From Adhaeribacter aerolatus (GTDB lineage Bacteria; Bacteroidota; Bacteroidia; Cytophagales; Hymenobacteraceae): DNA of 64,000 nt. Of the stretch, positions 54,901 to 61,277 are shown one piece after another. Numbering within the stretch: position 1 is the stretch's first letter; each line of letters opens with the position of its first letter. Both the position numbers and the translations under genes were made by a program. The stretch spans positions 62,001 to 126,000 of the forward strand of contig NZ_BJYS01000014.1 of the NCBI RefSeq assembly GCF_007991635.1. Direction: 5' to 3'. The notes beneath the pieces were generated by a model. It was given only the letters and a program-made list of their open reading frames with translations. It did not search any database and was not told where the DNA came from.

Positions 54901-55147
54901 GCACATTTGGGATAGGCGCTTCGCTGGCCGCGTAACCGCAGAAAGAGAAATCCGGAATGCGGTTACCTTTTGCATCGGGGCTATAAACCAACCGGCCGTC
55001 TTTGCCTAATGCTACTGGTGAAGCGGGTTTTGCCGGTTTATTATTTTGCGCCAGGACCGGGAAGTGCAGGCTTAACAAGCTAACGAGCAGACCTGTCAGG
55101 AAATAATACCTTTTAGGCTTAGGCAATATTTTAAATAAATTACGCAA
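51977..55147 (-). CDS. Giant exported beta-helix/DUF6298 protein
   Basis: This is a 1056-residue exported protein (signal 1-34, ending PVLAQN). The N-terminal half (about 90-560) is a right-handed parallel beta-helix of the pectate-lyase superfamily, with ALDYVAGLPLDKSGFRGAVL at its start and repeated coil motifs such as VRQVIFEHFAGSAVAVYE. The C-terminal half (about 600-1000) matches DUF6298, which looks like a TIM-barrel glycosidase domain: PGRTGHGLTDDLAELTDN, WYERRRDDHERIRRMDGE and QLISAEYTGPLHFVQFW, where Glu and Asp could be catalytic. No activity is known to me. Two carbohydrate-active domains in one chain suggest sequential action on a branched pectin. It ends 17 bp before the GH140 start. 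Confidence 0.78.
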   Translation of the reverse strand: MRNLFKILPKPKRYYFLTGLLVSLLSLHFPVLAQNNKPAKPASPVALGKDGRLVYSPDAKGNRIPDFSFCGYAASEAPIPNVPIKMVVLVQKEDATRRIQAALDYVAGLPLDKSGFRGAVLLQKGIYEVSGSLNIKTSGVVLRGSGMSEDGTILLAAGKDRQTFITLNGVNDKQLGTPVKIKDAYVPVNANQMRVENSQTFKIGDHVQIQRPSTAAWIKALGTDHFGGGITALGWKPGQRDLFWDRKVMAVTGETLTLDAPITTALDANYGGGTVAKVNWPGRISRVGVENLRLRSAYDKTNPKDEDHRWMAITLENIQDAWVRQVIFEHFAGSAVAVYETAKRVTVEDCKSLAPVSEIGGQRRYTFFTNGQQTLFQRNYAEQGYHDFAVGFCAAGPNAFVQCESVLPYNFSGAIDSWASGVLFDIVNVDGHALSFKNRGQDGMGAGWSAANSVFWQCAAARIDNYSPPTAQNWAFGTWAQFSGDGHWEESNSHIKPRSLFYAQLTDRLGKEVGERAQLLPMETDASSSPPVAVAMALTAEAVKPAPRLVDWIDGAPQRNPIPTQAAKVKTIDQLKLKAPIAATSAAPLHLENGWLVRGKEVITGKRQDVPWWSGSSRVYALEKTKPHITRFVPGRTGHGLTDDLAELTDNMKKQGQVALEHNYGLWYERRRDDHERIRRMDGEVWPPFYELPFARSGKETAWDGLSKYDLTKPNNWYWSRLKTFADLADQKGLLLVHQQYFQHNIIEAGAHYADFPWRPANNINETGFPEPVPYAGDKRIFLAEQFYDVNHPQHRELHRAYIRQCLNNFNGNTGVLQLISAEYTGPLHFVQFWLDTIREWEKETGKNALVGLSTTKDVQDAILADPARAAVVDVIDIRYWHYREDGTAYAPAGGQNLAPRQHARLVKPGKSSFAQVYRAVYDYRQANPSKAVMYSASNYDHEGWAAFLAGGSLAEIPVVAHPGFLPAASSMQPLDLPNQPAGQYALGNKNGEYIIYQETADAIPVDLKTARGKFRVRWFDPATGQLQNEKNSSNGKLTETTNLPSGPVVVWISRL

Positions 55148-55240
55148 TGGCTTAAGGCTTTTTATTATCGTCGAGATTGATCTGTTTTACTTTTTAGAAT
55201 ACAACTCTGTAAACTATACCAATTCTTTAGTGGTGAAAAA

Positions 55241-55268
55241 CCTCCCCCTACCCCCTCCAAAGGGGGAC
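55241..55268. repeat. Dispersed extragenic repeat, copy 2
   Basis: Core CCTCCCCCTA plus CCCCCTCCAAAGGGGGAC; CCCCCT-CCAA-AGGGGG is a perfect 6-bp stem with a four-base loop. This copy lacks the CAATAA tail found in copies 1 and 3. Confidence 0.75.
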
Positions 55269-55304
55269 TGTTCCTGGTTAGTTATTTTAGTTGATAACAA
55301 AACC

Positions 55305-56981
55305 TTATCTTTTGGCTAGTGGGTCAATATTGTTTTTGGGGTCTTGCCAGTTTACTTTCTTTTTGGGGTCAAGGCCGTTGATATATTTCTCAATGTTGGT
55401 ATAGCCGTCGCCGTTCAGGTCGGCTATGGCATCGGCCGCGTTGTTTGGGTTCAGGTTGTATTTCTTTTCCCAGTCATCGGGCATGCCATCTTTGTCAGAG
55501 TCTTTGTAAGGCGTGCCTTTGTACTCGGGGTAGCCACCTACCTGGCTGATGTGCGTGATAATACCCAATTTGTAAGAATCTACGGGTAAGCGGCGCTTCA
55601 CAAATTCTTTACCTACGCCGGTAACCCCGCCTTCTTTGTTGTTAATTTTACCGGTTTTTACCTGCTCTACGATGCGGGCATCTACCGGGTCGCGTTTAGG
55701 CAAGGTAGCGCCGGCATTATTTAGTACATAGCTGTAAGCTTCGGTAGCCGACATGGTTTTAACCGGGGCCATCGGGAAAGGCTTATCTACCCGGATTTGG
55801 TTTAAATATCCACCCGCATCAGCTTCGTCTTCTACCTGTACGCCGCCGGCCCAATTATCTTTCGTTACTTTCTCAAAGCCTTCCACCACATTACCGTTTA
55901 CATAAGCTTTACCAAAAGTTTTAACGGCGTTCTTGTCCCGGTTAGATTCCGGCTTTAAAATGCGGTAAGCAATGGGTTTATCTTTGGGCGTAATGGGCCC
56001 GGGTTTGTAGTAGTTATTAATAAAATTAAACAACGAGCGGTGATCACCACCATCGGCCGACCGGTTCCACCAGTTAAATATTACGTTATTTACAAAACCA
56101 AAGTCGCCGTACATGCCAATAGAGGGATTCCGGGAAATATTATCGGCCCACAAATTGCGCATGAAGGTACTGTTTAAACCACCAATGGTACTACCAAAAG
56201 AATGGTTATAAGTATCGAGGCACTCGGAGAATATGGAGTTCTGGATGGTAATATTTACGGTAGGTAATTTTTGCGGTTTAGAGCCATCACCCGGATCGTA
56301 CATGTGCCGGTACCACGACATGTTTTCATCGAGTCCCCAGCTAGCCGAAACGTGATCCACAATAATATTACCTACCGGGTTGCCGCCGATGGCATCATCG
56401 CGGCGGGTAACCTCGGTTTCGCCGCGCCGGAAGCGCATGTGGCGGATTACCACATCGTGGGTATTTACCCAAATGGTTTCGCCGGCTACGCAAACCCCGT
56501 CGCCGGGTGCGGTCTGGCCCGCAATGGTAATGTAAGGAGCCCGTACAATTAAGGGGCTTTTTAATTTAATAATACCAGCCACGTTAAATACCACAATGCG
56601 GGCACCGCCTTGTTCGCAGGCTTCGCGCAAAGTTCCCGGTCCGCCGTCGGCCAGGCTCGTTACCACAATTACTTTACCCCCACGGCCACCAAACGAAAAG
56701 GCTCCGCCCCCTTCGGCTCCCGGGAAAGCTGGTATTTTAGCCTGCGGCAAATCCGATGGTTTTGCTGCCCAAGGAATATAGGGTTTGCCTTTTTTAGCTT
56801 CTGCTTCTATTATAGGTTTGGCTTTGGCCCAGGCTAGATCCGATATTCTTTCTACTTCCTTGAGTTCTTCATCGGCTTTGGCCTGTAAAGTCGGCGGAAT
56901 GGTGGGGTATTGGGCAAACGATTTTGGGACTACACCCAAAAGGGACATTAGCGTAAAACCCAGTAAATAAGATTTCCTCAT
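55305..56981 (-). CDS. PL1-family pectate lyase with C-terminal calcium-motif tail (copy A)
   Basis: This is an exported 558-residue pectate lyase-like enzyme of polysaccharide lyase family 1 (signal 1-23). The parallel beta-helix starts at about residue 82 (FPGAEGGGAFSFGG), and VDHVSASWGLDENMSW near 208 is the WiDH-like calcium-site segment of the family. The tail has DSDKDGMPDDWEKKYNLNP and DLNGDGYTNIEKYI, EF-hand-like calcium motifs shared with bacterial adhesion or cell-surface modules. It cleaves homogalacturonan by beta-elimination, giving unsaturated ends that GH105 can process. It is a tandem paralogue of the next gene and very similar over the whole length. AAACCGGTTT lies 30 bp upstream. 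Confidence 0.9.
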   Translation of the reverse strand: MRKSYLLGFTLMSLLGVVPKSFAQYPTIPPTLQAKADEELKEVERISDLAWAKAKPIIEAEAKKGKPYIPWAAKPSDLPQAKIPAFPGAEGGGAFSFGGRGGKVIVVTSLADGGPGTLREACEQGGARIVVFNVAGIIKLKSPLIVRAPYITIAGQTAPGDGVCVAGETIWVNTHDVVIRHMRFRRGETEVTRRDDAIGGNPVGNIIVDHVSASWGLDENMSWYRHMYDPGDGSKPQKLPTVNITIQNSIFSECLDTYNHSFGSTIGGLNSTFMRNLWADNISRNPSIGMYGDFGFVNNVIFNWWNRSADGGDHRSLFNFINNYYKPGPITPKDKPIAYRILKPESNRDKNAVKTFGKAYVNGNVVEGFEKVTKDNWAGGVQVEDEADAGGYLNQIRVDKPFPMAPVKTMSATEAYSYVLNNAGATLPKRDPVDARIVEQVKTGKINNKEGGVTGVGKEFVKRRLPVDSYKLGIITHISQVGGYPEYKGTPYKDSDKDGMPDDWEKKYNLNPNNAADAIADLNGDGYTNIEKYINGLDPKKKVNWQDPKNNIDPLAKR

Positions 56982-57010
56982 TTTACCTTGTATTTTAATT
57001 TTTGTGGTGG

Positions 57011-57020
57011 AAACCGGTTT
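57011..57020. promoter_or_regulatory. AAACCGGTTT palindrome before PL1 copy A
   Basis: A 10-bp palindrome with central CG, 30 bp upstream of the lyase start. It shares the core AACCGGTT with the site before PL1 copy B. Such symmetry is typical of LacI-family operators, but none of these genes is a LacI regulator. Confidence 0.3.
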
Positions 57021-57177
57021 TACATTTAGTCCTGAATGGCTTAACAGGAATAAGGTGGCCGGGTGTAAATTGGTAATGGTTTTGTTAAAATGCCTGCTTC
57101 CGATAATCAGGTTTTATCTTTCCGGAAGCAGGCTTCTAATAGCTATGGTACTTTGGAGAAGTTCTTTAATATTTAAA

Positions 57178-57222
57178 CCTCCCCCTACCCCCTCTAAAGG
57201 GGGACTTTCAATAACTTGACAA
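57178..57222. repeat. Dispersed extragenic repeat, copy 3
   Basis: CCTCCCCCTACCCCCTCTAAAGG-type core followed by GGGGACTTTCAATAACTTGACAAA. It resembles copy 1 including the tail, which argues for one repeat family rather than chance. Confidence 0.75.
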
Positions 57223-57231
57223 ATGCTCTTT

Positions 57232-58905
57232 TTAATTGCGGGCAAAAGTATCGGTATTATTTTTCGGGTCTTTCCAGTTTACTTTTTTGGTTGGGTCGAT
57301 GCTGTGAATATATTTTTCGATGTTGGTGTAGCCGTCACCGTTCAGATCGGCCACCGCGTCCGCCGGATTTTTTGGATCTAGTTTATATTTCTTTTCCCAA
57401 TCATCGGGCATGCCGTCGTTGTCCGAATCTTTGTAGGCTTTGCCTTTGTAGTTGGGGTAGCCGCCTACCTGGCTGATGTCGGTGATAATGCCGCCCTTGT
57501 AAGAATCGATGGGTAAGCGGCGGTGCTTAAACTGGGTTTCCGGTACCTTCACGTTTTTGTTGTACTTAATTTCACCGGTGCGTACCTGTTCCACCACGCG
57601 GGCATCCACGGCATCGCGTTTAGGTAAAGTAGCGCCGGCGTTGGCCAGCACGTAGTTGTAAGCTTCCTGGGTAGGCATAATATTTATTGGTGCCATCGGG
57701 AAAGGTTTGTTCGAGCGCATATTGTCAGTGTACTTACCGGCATTTGGTTCGTCTTCTACCTGCACGCCACCGTCCCAGTTGTTGCGGGTTACTTTTTCGT
57801 TGCCTTCTACAATATTGCCGTTTACGTAAGCGCGTCCGAATACCAGGTAACCCAGCTTGCTGCGGCCCGATTCGGGTTTTAAAATGCGGTGGCCTATGGG
57901 CGTGTTTTTAGGGGTTAGGGGTCCGGGTTTGTAATAGTTATTAATGATGTTATACAGAGCCGTATAATCGCCGCCATCGGTAGAGCGATGAACCCAGTTA
58001 AATACCACGTTATTTACAAAGTTAAAAATACCGTTCCAACCAATAGAAGGATTACGACCTGCATTATTCGCCCACATATTCCGGATAAAGGTACAGTTCT
58101 CGCCGCCCAGCGTGCTGCCAAAAGCATGGTTCCAGGTATCGAGGGCTTCGGAGAAAATAGAATTCTGAATGGTAATATTTACCGTGGGTAATTTCTGCTC
58201 TTTGGTGCCGTCGCCGGGATTAAACATGTGGCGGTACATCGACATATTTTCGTCTAAGCCCCAGCTGGCCGATACATGGTCGATCATGATATTGCCAACC
58301 GGGTTGCCGCCAATAGCATCGTCGCGACGGCCCACGTTGGTTTCGCCCCGCCGGAAACGCATGTAGCGGATTACCACATCGTGGGTGTTGATCCAGAAAG
58401 ATTCGCCGGCTACGCAAATGCCATCGCCTGGAGCGGTTTGGCCCGCAATGGTAATATAGGGTGCCCGAACAATTAATGGACTTTTTAATTTGATAATTCC
58501 GGCTACGTTAAAAACAATAGTACGGGCGCCGCCTTGTTCGCAGGCTTCGCGCAAGGTTCCCGGTCCGCTATCTTCCAGGCTGGTTACTACAATTACTTTA
58601 CCCCCGCGGCCACCAAACGAAAAGGCACCGCCCCCTTCGGCTCCTGGAAAGGCCGGAATCTCAGCTTGCGGCAAATCGGTTGGACGGGCTGCCCACGGAA
58701 TATAGGGCTTGCCTTGTTTGACTTCGGCTTCCACAATCGGCAGCGCTTTGGCCCAAGCCTCATCCGATTTCCGCTCCGCCTCTTTCATCATGGCATTGCT
58801 GGCTTGCTGCACGTCTTTAGGCACATCGGGGTACTGGGCAATGGCTGGTTGTACTAGCGAAAGCATCACGGCCGAAACCAATAAAGGGAATAGCGTTTTT
58901 TTCAT
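57232..58905 (-). CDS. PL1-family pectate lyase with C-terminal calcium-motif tail (copy B)
   Basis: This 557-residue exported lyase (signal 1-23, ending PAIAQY) is the tandem paralogue of copy A. Beta-helix landmarks match almost residue for residue: FPGAEGGGAFSFGGRGGK, GDGICVAGESFWINTHD, VDAR. The tail has DSDNDGMPDDWEKKYKLDP and DLNGDGYTNIEKYIH. Differences cluster in loops (for example MYRHMFNPGDGTKEQ against WYRHMYDPGDGSKPQ), so the copies may differ in preferred chain length or methylation. The 250-bp gap between them carries a dispersed repeat and an AACCGGTT palindrome, suggesting separate promoters. TTTAACCGGTTAAA is about 110 bp upstream of this start. Confidence 0.9.
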   Translation of the reverse strand: MKKTLFPLLVSAVMLSLVQPAIAQYPDVPKDVQQASNAMMKEAERKSDEAWAKALPIVEAEVKQGKPYIPWAARPTDLPQAEIPAFPGAEGGGAFSFGGRGGKVIVVTSLEDSGPGTLREACEQGGARTIVFNVAGIIKLKSPLIVRAPYITIAGQTAPGDGICVAGESFWINTHDVVIRYMRFRRGETNVGRRDDAIGGNPVGNIMIDHVSASWGLDENMSMYRHMFNPGDGTKEQKLPTVNITIQNSIFSEALDTWNHAFGSTLGGENCTFIRNMWANNAGRNPSIGWNGIFNFVNNVVFNWVHRSTDGGDYTALYNIINNYYKPGPLTPKNTPIGHRILKPESGRSKLGYLVFGRAYVNGNIVEGNEKVTRNNWDGGVQVEDEPNAGKYTDNMRSNKPFPMAPINIMPTQEAYNYVLANAGATLPKRDAVDARVVEQVRTGEIKYNKNVKVPETQFKHRRLPIDSYKGGIITDISQVGGYPNYKGKAYKDSDNDGMPDDWEKKYKLDPKNPADAVADLNGDGYTNIEKYIHSIDPTKKVNWKDPKNNTDTFARN

Positions 58906-59013
58906 TAGCTTATTGTTTTTATATTCTGTGGTTTATCATCCAAACCGGCTATATCAAACAGAATTAAATAAGTATCTCTATTTGATGTAACTCTTTACTT
59001 TAAATTTCTCCTA

Positions 59014-59027
59014 TTTAACCGGTTAAA
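59014..59027. promoter_or_regulatory. TTTAACCGGTTAAA palindrome before PL1 copy B
   Basis: A perfect 14-bp palindrome centred on CG, about 110 bp upstream of the lyase start. The shape matches LacI-type operators. The core recurs before PL1 copy A. The cognate regulator is not in the window. Confidence 0.4.
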
Positions 59028-59364
59028 CCAACCAGAACCGGCTTAATCCTGACCTAATCCAGACCAACCGGGATTATATACCGCCGAAAAAGTAGTTACC
59101 AAATTAATAATTTTTATTTATTAATAAAAATATACTTCAATTATAAATAATTAAGACATTGAAAAATCATTAAAGCTAAATAAAATAGGGGCCTAAAAAG
59201 ATAATGACCTTGTTGATTATCTGTGTTTTTTCAACTAAGTAGAGCAAAAAACATCTGTGATTTGTCTTACCGCTTACCCTTTCAAAGACTGCATTCAATT
59301 ACGTTAGTTCAAAGAGCAGGCTGTTAATGGAGTTTAAACAGACATCCTGATAATTAGCAGGAAA

Positions 59365-59418
59365 CCGGAATAAAATAAAAAAGGAGATAAATAATATCTC
59401 CTCTTTATTTTGTTCCGG
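59365..59418 (-). terminator. Hairpin terminator after SusD
   Basis: GGAGATA and TATCTCC form a perfect inner stem with a five-base loop, and the pairing extends outward (CCGGAA...TTCCGG) to about 24 bp with few mismatches. On the minus strand the inner stem is followed by a T-rich run. It lies about 95-145 bp past the susD stop. Confidence 0.8.
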
Positions 59419-59511
59419 TAATCAACTAATATCGAAACTAACTATTTTTTAAAATAAAATAAATAAGACATTCTATTAATGAATATTCTAAACCCCGATA
59501 TTAAAATATAC

Positions 59512-61260
59512 TTACTGCAACGGATCAAACGTGCCGCCGTTCCAGCCTTTGGTTTGTTCCAGATTAGGGTTATTCGAAATAGCCTGTTGCGGCAGGGCAA
59601 AGAAATAATATTCGGGCTTCCAGTTTATCTCGTACCGGGTATCCATCACTTTGGTACCAATGGTGAAATATTTAGAATAAGCTTCATCCAGGCTAATATT
59701 ATCCCGGTTCTTCTCAAATTCGGCAGCTGGTATAGCAGTAGTATTAAGGCTAATATTAATACCTGTTCTTCTTTTACCATTCAGTACTTCTTCAAACAAC
59801 AGGTGTCTTCTTAAATCCCAATAACGCTTACCTTCAAAAGCAAACTCAACCTGTCTCTCGTCCAGAATAGCCTGGAACATCTCCTCGCGGGTCATGGTAG
59901 GCTTTAAACCGAAGAGACCATCGGCACCAGCCTCAATACCAGCTCTTTTTCTGATCTCCTTCAGTTCAGCATAAGCTTCTTCTAATTTATTCAAACCGGT
60001 GGCACTTTCGGCTAAATTCAACAATACCTCCGCGAACCGGATTTCCATCCAGTCGGTGCCAACGTATTGCACATTACCGGCGGCTACGTTCTTATCGATG
60101 GCTTTACGGGTGTAAAAACCGGTATTGGTAGCGGTGGGCTCCACGGTTTTGTTGTTAACCAGATAAGTCCATAGCTTGTAGCTATTATTTCCGTTGATAG
60201 ACCAGGTGGCGCCATTGTACGCAATCGTTTTGTCGAACCGCGGATCCCGGTTTTTGTAAAACAGCTTAGGGTTGTAAGTATATTTAGAAGAGGGATCATC
60301 AATCTTTTTACCATCTTTCATCGGGAAGGCATCAACCATTTCTTTGGTTGGCTGATTAGAACCCCCGCCGGTGCCTAAATACTTGGGCCGCGTACTGTTA
60401 TCGTACGTGTTGTTTTTCTTCTGCTGGTCGTTAGTACTGTTGTTGTAGCCGGTAATAAAAACCGCTTCGGGGTTATTTACCTCCTGAAACCACATATCTT
60501 CAAAACTGGCATGTAGTTTATGGCCGTTGGCCATTAATATTTCTTTTGCTTTTTTATTCGCATCGTAGGCTTTTTGCCACCGCTCTGCTAAATCGCCGGG
60601 GTTAAACTGCGGACTGGCCCAGTATAATGAAGCTCGCCCTTGCAACGCCGCCGCCGCACCACTGGTTACCCGGCCCCAATCAGCGCCCATCCATTTGCCG
60701 GGCAGGTTTTCGATAGCTAAATTCAGGTCCGAAGCAATTTGGGCAAAAGTCTCGGAGGTTTTGTTACGGGCCATAAAGGTAGATTCTTTGCTTTCGCCTA
60801 CCGCATTTTGCGGCTCCAGCACCAAGGGAACGCCGCCGTACAACCTTACTAAATCGAAATAACGCCAGGCCCGGAAGAAATAAAGCTGGCCTTTCAGCCG
60901 GTTGCGCATGTACGGCGGGATGGTACCTTTTTCCAGTTCCTGTATGCCCTGGTTAATGCTCCTGATTTTACCGTAATTATTATTAACGTTGATGCTGGTT
61001 CCAAAATCTGAAACTGTGTTTACTTGTACAGTTCCCTGGAAATAAACCGATTCGCCGTAAGATTCGTCGGATAAATTGCTGTTGCCACCCCAACCTGGCA
61101 GGTTTTGGTCATAAACATAATCAACGTACACCCGGGCCAGTGTTGAGTCGTTCCACACTTCTTCGTTTAAACCCGATAAATCCCGCTTATCCAACACATC
61201 TTCGCAGCCAGTGAACATACCCAGGGTTCCTGCCAGCACTAAAATTTTATATAATTTCAT
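59512..61260 (-). CDS. SusD/RagB outer-membrane lipoprotein (second pair)
   Basis: This 582-residue SusD-family lipoprotein has a lipobox ending GMFTGC (Cys19) followed by EDVLDKRDLSG. FFRAWRYFDLVRLYGGVPLVL near 128 and ERQVEFAFEGKRYWDLRRHL near 467 are the family helices. It is 110 residues longer than the SusD at 29672, with inserted segments such as TPTATNTG-type loops near 355, which often form the glycan site. It lies 17 bp after the partner SusC gene. Together they would import a different pectic oligosaccharide from the first pair; the tandem PL1 genes downstream suggest homogalacturonan fragments, though a terminator separates them. Confidence 0.95.
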   Translation of the reverse strand: MKLYKILVLAGTLGMFTGCEDVLDKRDLSGLNEEVWNDSTLARVYVDYVYDQNLPGWGGNSNLSDESYGESVYFQGTVQVNTVSDFGTSINVNNNYGKIRSINQGIQELEKGTIPPYMRNRLKGQLYFFRAWRYFDLVRLYGGVPLVLEPQNAVGESKESTFMARNKTSETFAQIASDLNLAIENLPGKWMGADWGRVTSGAAAALQGRASLYWASPQFNPGDLAERWQKAYDANKKAKEILMANGHKLHASFEDMWFQEVNNPEAVFITGYNNSTNDQQKKNNTYDNSTRPKYLGTGGGSNQPTKEMVDAFPMKDGKKIDDPSSKYTYNPKLFYKNRDPRFDKTIAYNGATWSINGNNSYKLWTYLVNNKTVEPTATNTGFYTRKAIDKNVAAGNVQYVGTDWMEIRFAEVLLNLAESATGLNKLEEAYAELKEIRKRAGIEAGADGLFGLKPTMTREEMFQAILDERQVEFAFEGKRYWDLRRHLLFEEVLNGKRRTGINISLNTTAIPAAEFEKNRDNISLDEAYSKYFTIGTKVMDTRYEINWKPEYYFFALPQQAISNNPNLEQTKGWNGGTFDPLQ

Positions 61261-61277
61261 CTTGGTCGACTTTTAAA

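Larger units (their letters stand above)
58906..59511. other. 606-bp control and terminator region between PL1 and SusD genes
   Basis: This gap has no supported gene. It contains the probable promoter of PL1 copy B, the palindrome TTTAACCGGTTAAA (59014-59027), then related CCAACCAGAACCGG and CCAGACCAACCGGG strings at about 59028-59070, an AT-rich stretch, and the terminator hairpin at 59365-59418 of the susC/susD transcript. Confidence 0.55.

Noticed and set aside
41751-57222. CRISPR-like array from the CCCCCTCC repeats
   Set aside because: The three copies are kilobases apart with no spacer pattern and no cas genes.
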